Assembly (NCBI GenBank): GCA_964017185.1
Contig: OZ024880.1
Location: 39,584,329-39,648,328 of the forward strand
Source: Rugalucina vietnamica
Lineage: Eukaryota; Mollusca; Bivalvia; Lucinida; Lucinidae
Length of the DNA: 64,000 bases
Direction of reading: 5' to 3'
The notes under the pieces are model-generated. The model made no database searches and was not told the DNA's origin. It saw only the letters and a program-made list of their open reading frames with translations. Every line of letters starts with the position of its first letter. Position 1 is the stretch's first letter. Of the stretch, positions 21,554-33,390 are shown in pieces. The position numbers were made by a program, and so were the translations under genes.

Positions 21554-22851
21554 ATGGCAAGCCGTTTTACTATTTATTCAAACAAACAGATATCTTATAT
21601 TGTATATAAGATATCTTCTTTAATAAATAAGATATCTACTTTATTTTATTAGATATCTATTATAAAGAAGATATCTTATATAGCAAATAAGATATCTGTT
21701 TTGTTATATTAGATATCTAAATTGTCATTTAAGATATCTTATATAGTATATAAGATATCATTTTAACTAAACAAGATATCTTATTTGTTAATGTAGATAT
21801 CTAAATTAACAAATAAGATATCTTGATTGATATATTAGATATCTTATTTGTAAAAATATATAAGATATCTTAATTAATATAGACATCTGATATAGCATTT
21901 AATTTGTTAATTTAGATATCTTGTTTAACAAATTAGATATCTAATATGATAAATTAGATATCAATAATGTTTTTTCTAAATAAGATATCTTAATTAATAT
22001 ATAAGATATCTAAAAAAGTATATTAGATATCTATTTTATCATATAAGATATCTTATTTGTCAAATAAGATATCTTCTTCAACATATAAGATATCTTAATT
22101 GCATTCACAAAAAAGATATCTACTATGCTAAAGTAGATATCTTATTTGACAAATAAGATATCTTATGTACACACAAAAATAGATATCTTATATCCTATAT
22201 TAGATATCTTATTTAGGTTTAACAAATCAGATATCTTATTTAGTACATAAGATATCTTATTTGTTTTACCCAATCACAATTGGTTTCTGATACTTATATA
22301 AGATATCTACAGTACTATACCAATACAGATATCTTATTTATAGCCTTAATCAAGATATCTTATTTGATAATTTAGATATCTAATATACTAAATAAGATAT
22401 CATATATATTAAATAAGATATATATTATACCTAAATAAGATATCTTATTTACCACTTTAGATATCTTATTTGCTATATAAGATATCTAGTTTAGCAATGA
22501 AGATATATATCTTATTTATGAAAGTAGATATCTTAATTAATCTTGTAAAGAAGATATCTTTTTTAGGTATAGTAGATATCTTATTTAGTATATTAGATAT
22601 CTTAATTATCAAATAAGATATCTTATATGCTATATAGGATATCTTAATTGTGGGATCAAATAAGATATCTTATTTAGCATATTAGGTATCTTCTTTACTA
22701 TATAAGATATCTAATTTAGGATATAAGATATCTTTTTTGATAAAAAGGATATCTTTATTGCTAAATAAGATATCTTATATCCTAATTAAGATATCTTATT
22801 TACTATTCAAGATATCTAATATGCATAATAAATAGTAAAACGGCTTGCCAT
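21554..22851. mobile_element. TIR element filled with a 21-bp-phased AGATATCT array
   Basis: Perfect inverted ends ATGGCAAGCCGTTTTACTAT (continuing TTATT) bound the segment. The flanks TCTCCACA (21546-21553) and ACTCCACA (22852-22859) agree at 7 of 8 bases, compatible with an 8-bp target duplication. Between them I count about 55 sites matching AGATATCT or a one-base variant. Starts run 21588, 21609, 21630, 21651, 21669, 21690, 21711, 21732, 21753 and onwards; most spacings are exactly 21 bp, with a minority of 18, 25-27 and one near 51. Spacer sequence is variable AT, so only the palindrome and its phase are conserved. No coding capacity. Confidence 0.85.
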
Positions 22852-22859
22852 ACTCCACA

Positions 22860-23337
22860 CAGGTATTTATCATGGCATCGACATTGTTTGTTTTCATTCA
22901 CAATTCTCTCTGAATATAAACCAGTGTGATATAGATTATAATACTTGCAATATGGATATGTTTATCAAGGTTGACTTTCTTTCATGACCCATTAATGGAG
23001 CCAGGACAAACATGACAATGCAGGTCACATGGAGTTTTCATGCTTAAATTCGAAAAACAAAAAAACACATTGCATGTGTTTTGTACAAACATGTACATGT
23101 ATTATATATGTAAATAGTGCATTTATGTTCTTTCATAGTGTGCATAAACAGAAATAAATACATGAAATTTCATGACTTATAAATTTTGCTGGTTTTAAAA
23201 TTTATGACTTCGAGATCAGTAGGTGAGTCGGGGTGCAAGAAAACCTGTCACCAGGGATTCAGAGTATGTTCCTGAAATTGAGCTATACAGGCATGATTGC
23301 TGCAGCCGAGGTTTAGCACATTACAGTCATGTACTTA
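22860..23337. other. No gene seen
   Basis: About 480 bp of AT-rich sequence between the AGATATCT element and a SINE. Nothing recognised. Confidence 0.4.
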
Positions 23338-23605
23338 GTGAGGGCAGTGGCGTAGTGTTGAATCACAAAGTTCTGGGTTCAAACCCCACTGGGACTTGGT
23401 TGCGTCCTTGAGCAAGACACATCTGAATCTGAATGGTTTACTGGTGACACGCCAAATTGACAATACTTCACCGGGGGTGCGCCAGGAGGGAAATTAGTCC
23501 ATGGCTCTCATGATTTTCACCCTGGTTGATACCCAGAAAACCGTCGCACCATCCGGACATAACTGAAAAATTGATGACCAAGAAGGAATGTTAGACCTTA
23601 AATCA
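23338..23605 (+). mobile_element. Divergent tRNA-derived SINE, copy 3
   Basis: A degraded tRNA-like head (GGCAGTGGCGTAGTGTTGAA, GGGTTCAAACCCCACTGGG), the conserved GCGTCCTTGAGCAAGACACA motif and a longer, different middle (about 23430-23530) before the shared CTGAAAAATTGATGACCAAG tail. It represents a subfamily distinct from copies 1, 2 and 4. Confidence 0.7.
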
Positions 23606-23734
23606 AACACCAGAATTTTTAGAGCTAAAATGGCGTAGTCAGCAGCTGTCAGATTTTTAAGAAAGACTAAGAAACAACACTTTACAAAATGTACAACCCA
23701 CATTTGAGCTGTGCAACCTTTTGGTTTGATTTAG

Positions 23735-23940
23735 GTATGGATGTGACGTCCCAGTCAACAATATTTCTGTCATGTCCCCAGCTTGGGACACTCCTTTGTG
23801 TGTATTAACCAGTACTTTCCAGAGTCAATGTCCCTTGCTCATCGTGCAGTGATATAAGCCAGCCACCAGTGGGGATCCACTCCCTACCTCCCTAACCAGA
23901 GTCTGATGCACTAACCACCAGGCCAACATGCTCCTTTGAA
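23735..23940 (-). mobile_element. tRNA-derived SINE, inverted copy
   Basis: On the minus strand the head reads GGCCTGGTGGTTAGTGCATC with a B-box-like GTGGATCCCCACTGG, then GATGAGCAAGGGACA in place of the usual GAGCAAGACAC, and the tail ACATGACAGAAATATTGTTG followed by ACTGGGACGT. The head differs enough from the other copies to suggest a separate tRNA-derived subfamily sharing the 3' domain. Confidence 0.65.
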
Positions 23941-23977
23941 TGCATATTTGTATGCTAGTATACGCGCCAGGTCCCAT

Positions 23978-24500
23978 TTTTAGCTCACCTGAGCCGTTAT
24001 GTTCACAAGGTGAGCTTATAGTATACCCATGCTCCATCGACCATCGTCGTTGTAGTCATTGTTGTCCACAATGTTCAGTGAAACATCTCTAAAACCACTG
24101 GGCCAATCAAAGCCAAACTTTATATGGAGCATCCTCAGGAAGGGGGAACGAAAGTTATTTCCGCCATGGCTATAAGTAGCAAAACCTTTAAAAATCTTCT
24201 TTTCCAGAACCATAAGGCCTATGATTTTGAAACTTGGCATGAAGCATCAGGCAATGGAGCTCTACAAAGTTTGTATAAATCAATCCATGGCCCTCTGATG
24301 ACCTTGACCTAATTAACTGCAAGGTCAACATAGATCACATGCATTTGAATGGGGAAAATTGTTAAAATGTGATTTGAAGGGCAAAACTTGCAGGACATGG
24401 GCAAATGGATGGACTATTTATGTTTACAAAAACATTTTGGCCCCAGGGGGTTATCTGCCCCTGCACCGGGGCTATATACATGTATATGACTATAATTTTC
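23978..24500 (+). mobile_element. GCTCACCTGAGC-family element, divergent remnant
   Basis: Begins TTTTTAGCTCACCTGAGC and GGTGAGCTTATAGTATACCC, then carries the family tracts GGGCCAATCAAAGCCAAAC and TATGGAGCATCCTC and a TTCTTTTCCAGAACC box. It includes TATACATGTATATGAC near the 3' side, which also occurs in the inverted remnant at 51323-51945, so these two form one subfamily separate from the three large copies. The canonical 3' hairpin is not visible here. Confidence 0.75.
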
Positions 24501-25410
24501 AAACATCATGTCCGGATTGAATTGACATTTCGTAGGTTCTTAACTCTTTTTTGCTCACCACCAAAAGAAATCAAGAGGGGAGGGGTTCATCACCCGACCC
24601 TCACATATTTCTTAACCATTCTTAAGTTTTGCATTCAGTCTTATTCTTCAATCATGACTTGTTCAGAAATACTGCATTAATTATTAAATTAAAGGATGAC
24701 TGCTCGTTTGAATTTTTTAAATTTCTTTTTATGTGACTACATCGCTCGAGTTAGTATACCGATTATACATTTTATTTGCCTAAACTGAGTGTGTAGTCAT
24801 AGTCGGAACCGGATCAGTAATGTCTGTATATTTGGTAATTGACCAAAATGCCCGAATCAGTGGAAAGCAGTCCGGTGAATGAAGGAATTTTAACACGGAG
24901 CCGTTTCCATAATAAAACCTTAGCAAATCAAGCCATATTTCTTTTTAGTATTTCTACCACTTTTATCACACCGCCCAATTATTACATGTGGCTACATGTT
25001 ATAGCTTTTCTTGTTATTTTTATTATTACCATCTTTATCACTTTATGTTTTGTTTGGTTTGATGTTGTAGCCTTTTATGTCCCACTTAACAATATTCGAT
25101 CATGCCGGGACTGAGGTACTTGACCAGTTATTTGGTAACTTAAAATAGGCTTGTTCAAGGACACTTCATGGCAACAGTTTGTTTTAAACAAAATTCTAAC
25201 GCACCATGGTCTGAAACTCTACCATAATGCCACCGTGCTCCTCGAATCGGGTGGATTCTCATCCATTCAATGTTTCCCATTCTATGGGCATGTTTTGATT
25301 CTGATTATGACATTTCCTCATCATTGCTTTATTTTAACATGAAAATCATGTCCTAATACATTTATATACTGATATACCGGTATGTATTTTCTCTCGGTCT
25401 TTTATAATTA
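24501..25410. other. No confident gene; one hydrophobic frame
   Basis: The plus-strand frame 24839-25114 has an ATG in a reasonable context at 24848 (MPESVESSPVNEG...) and two hydrophobic stretches, but no family resemblance and T-rich codons. It is noted, not called. Nothing else recognised. Confidence 0.3.
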
Positions 25411-25540
25411 TGACTTTTTTCCTGTGACTTTATTTCCTGTGACTTTTTTTCCGTGACTTTTTTTCCGTGACTTTTTTTCCTGTGACTTTTTTTCCGTCCA
25501 CCATATGGAATTTTCCTGTGACTTTTTTTCCGTCCACCAT
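25411..25540. repeat. GTCAC/poly-A minisatellite, locus 2 (inverted)
   Basis: Units of TGACTTTTTTTCCTG and TGACTTTTTTTCCG in tandem, the complement of the arrays at 15780 and 63494. It ends in two copies of CCGTCCACCATATG, the same GTGGACGG boundary seen at the start of the 63494 array, which suggests the array is part of a mobile unit and not a simple microsatellite. Confidence 0.8.
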
Positions 25541-27514
25541 ATGAATCACCATATAGAATACCATACCAAAAATGACAAAATGGTAAAACTGATTAAAAAG
25601 CTATCTGGGTTCAAATACATTACTTATCTATTCTTCAGTTGTGTAACATCTTTATGAAATCACAATTTCTCCCTTCACTGATTCCATTATTAGTTCTTTT
25701 GAAGTTAAATTGTTATTTGGAATTTATGGTGCAAATATATTGTTGAATGTCCCACACAGCATGCTTTATGATGTCACTTTATGTTAACTTTATTATACAC
25801 GACAATTTAAATATGGCTTACTTTTTTGGCAGTTAAGGGCAAAAAAAATTAAAAAAATAAATAAATAAATAAAATAAGCAATGGCCAGGAACAGATGCAA
25901 ACAGAGCCAAACTACCACAAAACACCAAGTGAAGTTCATATGAAAAAGAATGGTGCAACCCACAATATAAAAATTAAGTTTGATCTTAGGTCAAGTGAAA
26001 ATCACTCAACCGCACGTACACAAAAAAGCATACAAAATATATGTAGTTTCCAGATCCCTGAGATGAAGAAAAATTGACCATATGGAAGCTCCTGATATAT
26101 CCTAGATATTGCTATAATAATTTAAGAAACTTTAATTAGTTTCTCCTCAAAGTAACAATAACATTCATGCCTCTCCACACATCTTAAGCAACAAGTGTTT
26201 ATATTGGCATCACAAAGTCTATATTCTTACCATTATGACAGGTACTTAGAAATACTTTGGTAACATCTGAAAGAAAATCTGGGAACACTATGCTAATAAT
26301 ACTGGAACCAGTATGCCTGAGTATGCGAAAGCAATCTTTGACACCTTTGCCCAAGCCACAGACCTGGATTGTTATGACAAGTTAATAACCTCATTATAAT
26401 TCTGGGAACTGAAAACATAACTGGCAAAAAATGAAAAATATCTGGCAAAAATGAAAAGAAGTTTCATCATTAAATCACTATATCAATCAACTGACATAAT
26501 GATTCTGACAATTATCTCCAACTATAAATGTTTTTCTTGGCATGTGACAAAATTTCTCAGAACTTTTAAGCCAATAACCCACAGGTAGCAGAATAATTGT
26601 GTTTGAGGAAATTGTAAGAAAAAATATCATAAATTAAGCATCATCTAAACATAAGAAAATCTACTTTATGCATTAGTTATATGTTACCACACTCCCGTTG
26701 CCCTGGGGAATAGAGGGGCCTTTTGACTTAAGTCCAACAAACCCTGCTTAAAGCCTGCTCTGTCGTGACAATAAGTTGGTTTAACCACTTGCTTTAAAAG
26801 TAACTTTAGTGGTCATACACCATACATTTTACCTACCTGAGTATGACTCCTGCAAATGCACAATGGTCAACCTATACGCTGATTTGGTGGGTTTTACGCA
26901 AGTTTGGTGGTGCTTAAAACTTGGAAGTGGTTCTATTTCATTTATATTTGCATATACACTCTATGGAAAAGCATGCTATATGCTAAAGGCACTGTAGAAA
27001 TATGTATATTTTGTGAATATGCACTGCAGCGGTCGATTTATGTATGCATTGAAGAAAATATTCGAGTACCGATCAAGGAGGTAGATGATTAAAACAAAAC
27101 GACTTACCCTTTGGATGATACAACCACAGTCAGGTTCTTTTTGTTGTGATCTCAAATCATTAGTTCCTCAAAAACCTAATGAAATATAATAACATATTTC
27201 CACCTCACGTGTTTGGATAAATGAAAGTTATGAACACAAGTGATGTTTCTGATGAAAGTGTAAACACCCCCTCCCTCAGATGAGAATGAATGGAACTTAA
27301 ATATAGCGAACATTATTGATAGCAAAGCTATGGGGGAGTTCTGATATTGTAATGTACAAAGGGATACATTTCTGCAGTATGTTGTGCATTTATTGCTGCA
27401 ATTGCAATTATCTGCCCTTCTAATTCCATTTTGACTACATAACACAAACTGGCAAAATATGTGCATAACTGACAGCGCATTATGATTTCCTCAATACCTG
27501 CGGAAGTGGCCAAG
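25541..27514. other. Mostly featureless; contains one candidate coding segment
   Basis: AT-rich, with a short AAAT microsatellite near 25845-25880. Apart from the candidate frame at 26271-26399 no gene-like structure is supported. Frames at 26809-27092 and 27176-27531 lack splice or domain support. Confidence 0.35.
26271..26399 (+). CDS. Short coding-like frame, unidentified
   Basis: Between an upstream TGA (26268-26270) and a TAA stop, the frame reads KKIWEHYANNTGTSMPEYAK then AIFDTFAQATDLDCYDKLIT and SL. The amino-acid composition looks like a helical protein segment, unlike the neighbouring low-complexity frames. No clear 3' splice site precedes it. It may be the degraded tail of a host or transposon gene, or chance. 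Function unknown. Confidence 0.15.
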   Translation, partial: KKIWEHYANNTGTSMPEYAKAIFDTFAQATDLDCYDKLITSL

Positions 27515-30500
27515 ACTTTCAGTGATGCCATGAGTTAGCATGTTCAGTGACCATGACCTTCAGTGATGTCAAGAATGAGCATGTTCAGTGACCATGACCT
27601 TCAGTGATGTCAAGAATGAGCATGTTCAGTGACCATGACCTTCAGTGATGTCAAGAATGAGCATGTTCAGTGAATATGACCTTCAGTGATGACAAGAGTG
27701 AGCATGTTTAGTGACCATGACTTTCAGTGATGTCAAGAACGAGCATGTTCAGTGACCATGACTTTCAGTGTGGTGAAGAGTGAGCATGTTTAGTGACCAT
27801 GACCTTCAGTGATGTCAAGAATGAGCATGTTCAGTGACCATGACCTTCAGTGATGTCAAGAATGAGCATGTTCAGTGACCATGACCTTCAGTGATGTCAA
27901 GAATGAGTATGTTCAGTGACCATGACCTTCAGTGATGTCAAGAGTGAGCATGTTCAGTGACCATGACCTTCAGTGATGTCAAGAATGAGCATGTTCAGCG
28001 ACCATGACTTTCAGTGATGTCAAGAGTGAGCATGTTCATTTACCATGACTTTCAGTGATGTCAAGAATGAGCATGTTCAGTGACCATGACTTTCAGTGAT
28101 GTCAAGAGTGAGCATGTTCAGTGACCATGACTTTCAGTGATGTAAAGAATGAGCATGTTCAGTGACCATGACTTTCAGTGATGTCAAGAATGAGCATGTT
28201 CAGTGGCCATGACTTTCAGTGATGTCAAGAATGAGCATGTTCAGTGACCATGACCTTCAGTGATGTCAAGAGTGAGCATGTTCAGTGGCAAAGACTTTCA
28301 GTGATGCCAAGAGTTAGCATGTTCAGTGACCATGGCTTTCAGTAATGTCAAGAGTGAGCATGTTCAGTGACCATGACCTTCAGTGATGTCAAGAGTGAGC
28401 GTGTTCAGTAACTTTGACCTTATGTGATGTCTAAAATGAGCTTACTTAGTGATAATGACCTGTGTTGTCAAGACAGTTCAGAGACCATGACCTTCAGTGA
28501 TGTCAAGAGTGAGCATGTTCAGTGGCCAAGACTTTCAGTAATGTCAAGAGTGAGTATGTTCAGTGACGATGACCTTCAGTGATGTGAAGAGTGAGCATGT
28601 TTAGTGACCATGACATTCATGATTGAGCATGTTCACTGACCATGACCTTTAGGATGTCAATAGTGAGCATGTTCAGTGGCTGTGATCTTCAGTAATGTCA
28701 AGGGTGAGCAAGTTCATTGACCATGACCTTCAGTGATATCATGACTGAGCATGTTCAGTGACCATGACCTTCATTAATGTCAATAGTGAGCATGTTCAAT
28801 GGCCATGGCCTTCAGTGATGTCAACAGTGAGCATGTTCAGTGACCATGACCTTCAGTGATATCAAGAGTGAGCATGTTCAGTGACTATGACCTTCTGTTA
28901 TATCAAGAGTGAGCATGTTCAGTGACCATGACCTTCTGTAATGTCATGAATGAGCATGTTCAATGATCATGACCTTCAGTGTTGTCAAGAGTGAGCATGA
29001 TTAGTGATGATGACCTTCAGTGATGTGAAGAGTGAGCATGCTCAGTGACCATGACCTTACGTAATGTCAAGAATGAACATGTTCATTGACCATGACCTTC
29101 TGTGATGTCAAGAGTGAACATGTTCAGTGACCATGACCTTCAGTGATGTAAAAAATGAGCTTGTTCAGTGACCATGATCTTCAGTGATGTCAACAGTAAG
29201 CATGGTCAGTGACCATGACCTTCAGTGATGTCATCAGTGAGCATGGTCAGTGACCATGACCTTCAGTGATGTCAAGAGTGAGCATAATCAGTGACCATAA
29301 CCTCTGTGATGTCAAGAGAGAGCATGGTCAGTGACCATGACATCCAGTGATGTCAATAGTGAGCATGTTCAGTGACATGACCTTCAGTAATGTCAAGAGT
29401 GCGCATGTACAGTGACCATTACCTTCAGTGATGTCAAGAGAGCATGTTCAGTGACCATGACCTTCAGTAATGTCAAGAGTGCACATGTACAGTGACCATG
29501 ACCTTCAGTAATGTCAAGAGAGAGCATGTTCAGTGCCCATGACCTTCAGTAATGTCAAGAGTGAGCATGTTCAGTGACCATGACCTTCAGTAATTTCAAT
29601 AGAGAGCATGTTTAGTGACAAAGACCTTAAGAGATGTCAATAGTGAGCATGTTCATTGATGATGACCTTCAGTGATGTGAAGAGCGAGCATGTTCAGAGA
29701 TGATGACATTCAGTAATGACAAGAGTGAGTATGTTCAGTGACTATGTCCTTCAGTGATGCCAATAGTGAGCATGTTCAGTGACGTTGACCTTAAGTGGTG
29801 TCAAGAGTTATCATGTTCAGTGACCATGACCTTTAGTGATGTCAAGAGTGGGCATGTTCAGTGACCATGACCTTTAGTGATGTCAAGAGTGAGCATGTTC
29901 AGTGACCATGACCTTCAGTGATGTGAAGAGAGAGCCTGTTCAGTGATCATCATCTTCAGTGATGTCAAGAGTGAGCATGTTCAGTGACCATGACCTTCAG
30001 TGATGTCAAGTGAGCATGTTCAGTGACGATGACCTTCAGTTATGTCAAGAGCGAGCATGTTCAGTGAGCATGACATTCAGAAATGTCAATAGTGAGCATA
30101 TTCAGTGACCATGACCTTCAACAGTGAGCAGTGAATAAGACCTTCAGTAATGTCAATACTGAGCATGTTCAGTAGCCATGACCTTCAGTGATGTCAGGAG
30201 TGAGCATGTTCAGTGACCATGAACTTCAGTAATGTAAAGAGAGAGCATATTCAGTGAGCATGACATTCAGTAATGCCTATAATGAGCATATTCAGTGACC
30301 ATGACCTTCAATGATATCAACAGTGAGCAGTGACTAATGTCAATAGTGAGCATTCAGTGAACATGACCTTCTGTAATGTCAAGAGAGAGAGCATGTTCAG
30401 CGACCATGACCTTCAGTAATGTCAAGAGAGAGCATGTTCAGTGCAGGACCTTCTGCCATGTCAAGAGTGAGCATGTTCAGTAAACATGACATTCAGTGAT

Positions 30501-30985
30501 ATCATGATTGAGCATGTTCATTGACCATGACCTTTAGGATGTCTATAGTGAGCATGTTCAGTGGCTATGACTTTCAGTAATGTCAAGAGTGAGCATGTTC
30601 AGTGACCATGACCCCCAGTGATGTCAAGAGCGAGCATGTTCAGTGACCATGACCTCCAGTGATATTAAGAGTGAGCATGTTTAGTGACCATGACTTTCAG
30701 TGATGCCAAGAGTGAGCATGTTCAGTGACCATGACCTTCAGTGGTGTCAAGAGTGAGCATGTTCAGTGACCATGACTTTCAGTGATGTCAAGAGTGAGCA
30801 TGTTCAGTGGCCAAGACTTTCAGTAATGTGATGAGTGAGCATGTTCAGTGACCATGACCTTCAGTTATGTCAATAGTGAGCATGTTCAGTGACCATGACT
30901 TTCAGTAATGTCCCAAATGAGCATGTTGAGTGACCATGACTTTCACTGATTTGATGTCAGGAATTAGCATGTTGAGCATGCTAAA
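27515..30985. repeat. 3.5-kb minisatellite, 41-bp unit
   Basis: About 85 units of 41 bp with consensus GAGCATGTTCAGTGACCATG then ACCTTCAGTGATGTCAAGA plus AT. Units are most uniform from about 27540 to 28400 and become more degenerate, with truncated or fused units, towards 28400-30700. A 41-bp unit is not a codon multiple and stops occur in all frames, so it is not coding. Each typical unit contains GAGCATGTTC (fits RRRCWWGYYY), TGACCATGACCT (two nuclear-receptor-like half-sites) and TGATGTCA (a CRE-like octamer). Confidence 0.95.
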
Positions 30986-31526
30986 TAGTCAGACCCACCC
31001 ACAAAACAGTGTTAGTAGTTACACAGCTTATTTTAAAAATACGATGGGACAATCAAGAACATTTATTATATATAGTTGGTGACTTATTGCAACCAAAATA
31101 TATGATCATTTAATATTAACATTCTTTACTCATGATTAAGAAGGCAAAACTTAGAATGAACACATAAAATAACAAGTCAAAGACATCACCTTCAAAGCTA
31201 TGACAGTTTCATATCAAATGCACGATATAATGGGTAAGTTATTAAGACCTTTGAACCTTTTTCATAAAACAAAATTTCATAATGCATATCAGACAGAATT
31301 CAGGTTCAAAACTACAAAATCTTGCTACAATAATCGATAATACCACATTAAAAATTTTGAGGACGATTTGAAATAGGTAACCAAAGGACCTCCAAAACCA
31401 ATGTCTCAAAAAATCACTTCCACATATTTTTGGCTGTTATTTGGCAACCATGCGAGTGTACTTTGAGCAATCCTTGTTTGATTCCAGCTGTAGTTTGGTC
31501 ATTTAAAGTCTAGTTTGAGTAGTTTT
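30986..31526. other. No gene seen
   Basis: AT-rich flank of the 41-bp minisatellite. Nothing recognised. Confidence 0.4.
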
Positions 31527-32397
31527 TATGCCCCCAACTTCAAAGAAGTTAAGGGAGCATATATATTTGTTTGGGTCTGTCCGTGCAGTGGTGTGGTGTG
31601 GTGTGGTGTGCAGTGAGTCTGCGACTCTGTGATGTGTGTGTAACGCTTAGCACTCAGTCAGGAACCGTTAAGCGCTAGTAGGATCTTGAAATTTGGTATG
31701 TAGTCTGTATATGAAAATTAAGGGGACCCTTATTTTTTTTTTTTTTTTTTCAGGTAAATTCAAGGGGCTAGGTGCCCATTCTGTGAGAGTTATTTCCCTT
31801 TTTAATAAAGTGAATAGATAGTGGCTACCTTGTGTGCGCAACTCCTACAGTTTTATTCCAATTCTCTTGAAACTTTACAGATGTTGTGACCATGCTTTGA
31901 AGATGTGGTTTGGATATAATCCTAAGATTAATTTTTGTCACTTTTTTCGCAATTTGACCTTAGCCATTTTTCGGGCATTTTCACAATGAAAGTGAATGGG
32001 CAGGGGGTACCTTGTGTGCGCAACTCCTCCTACAGTTTCATGCCAATTCATAAAAAACTTTACATGTGTTATGGGCATGGTCTGAAGATATGCATGTGGT
32101 TTGGATATAAGTTTTGGATTATTTTTTGTCATTTTTATCACAATTTGAACTTAGTCATTTTTTTCGGGCATTTTAGTGAATGCACAACTCCTCCTACAAT
32201 TTAATACCGATACTTTTGAAACTTTGCAGACAATGTGACCATGCTTTGAAGATATGCATGTGGTTGGGATATACTCCTCAGATTAATTTTTGTCACTTTT
32301 TTTTTTACAATTTGAACTTAGTCATTTTTTGGACATTTTTACATCTTGAAAGTGACTTACCAGTTGGGGGCATAGTGTTTCATAAACACATTTTCTA
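31527..32397 (+). mobile_element. ATGCCCCCAACT element, Helentron/pearl-like
   Basis: Left end TATGCCCCCAACTTCAAAG and right complement AGTTGGGGGCATA (32361-32374). Beyond the right repeat lies a small hairpin, GTGTTTCATAAACAC, and then ATTTTCTAG followed by TT. A 3' hairpin a few bases before a CTAG terminus is typical of Helitron-class elements, and subterminal inverted repeats of Helentrons. The interior has three or four related monomers of about 120-140 bp (AACTCCTCCTACAGTTT, GACCATGCTTTGAAGATATG, TTTTTGTCACTTTTTT). Frames such as 31935-32204 run across monomers and are not genes. Confidence 0.75.
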
Positions 32398-32988
32398 GTT
32401 TCTATAGATACTATTTGACCATGGGTCTAGGATATGGCAATTAGTCTTGTCCATCAAGTCAAATTGATCACTGGGTGATCATTTAAGGTATCTTTGATCA
32501 TTATGTCAAAAACAGGCTTTAAAACTGCAGTGTTCATACTGTTTGGCATGCACACTGCATTATGTGCCAATTCCCAAGACACCGTTTCTAATTAATAAAA
32601 CTCCCTTAAATGGTTATAATTTTCAGATCTGTTTAATCCTGAAATTTCATCATGCAAAAACTGATTATATCATAGAAAGAGCACTCCCCAGTCATTACAA
32701 GTGTGTGCGCAATGTCTGAAGTGCAGCCAGTAGGCAGCTGATCGAGAGCATGAGTGACAGAAACATTGAGTCACATGTTTGCTCAGTAATATCTGTATTT
32801 GAATAGGGCAGTTTAATGGACCTGAGCTAATGAATTCCTGGATCTTAATACACTGTGTAAACACCATGTTTCTAGAATTATGACAATGAATGATGATGAA
32901 TTCTTTTTATGAAGGCTTGTAATACAGGACATGAATATGCACAATGCACACCAAATGTTTGCCCATTAGAGCTCTGCTACTGCAAACA

Positions 32989-33390
32989 GATCAAGTGGCT
33001 TTGCATCTCATATATGGTAAAATCTCAGATTCATTTGCTGGGGTCAAAAAGTGATCAAAGTTATAATTTTCAACCATTGGGCATCAAGAAAGCAAAATCG
33101 CTGGACCATGAAATTTACATATAGGTCAAGCTGAGATTCATGACCTACAATAATGCCCTAAGCATTTCAATCAAAATCAAGAGGCTTTGCATCTCAAATC
33201 TTGGAGATATATTTGCTGGGGTCAAAAAGTGGTCAAAGAGATTCATACCCAACAAACAGATGTTAAGCTTTTTGATGGTCTCAAAAATAGCACAGATTCG
33301 CTGGACCGTGAAATCTAGGTCAAGCTGAGATTCATTACCTACAGTTGCATACAGCCCCTGCAAAGGTGTTTCAATCAAAATATAAATTTT
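32989..33390. repeat. Two-copy ~190-bp tandem duplication
   Basis: GGCTTTGCATCTCA, TTTGCTGGGGTCAAAAAGTG and GGTCAAGCTGAGATTCAT each occur twice, about 189 bp apart. The copies are divergent. The unit size is close to the monomer size of the 12024-13826 element but the sequence is different. Possibly the core of another pearl-like relic. Confidence 0.65.

Noticed and set aside
21588-22817. GATA-factor binding array
   Set aside because: AGATAT on both strands does not fit WGATAR at the last position; the palindrome AGATATCT is the better description.
24839-25114. 91-codon frame with hydrophobic stretches as a small membrane protein
   Set aside because: The hydrophobicity follows from a T-rich stretch; no homology, splice or repeat-independent support. 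An alternative first exon ending near 24874 (CCG/GTGAAT) cannot be excluded.
27515-30985. CRISPR array
   Set aside because: Units are contiguous with no unique spacers, and the sequence is eukaryotic; it is a minisatellite.
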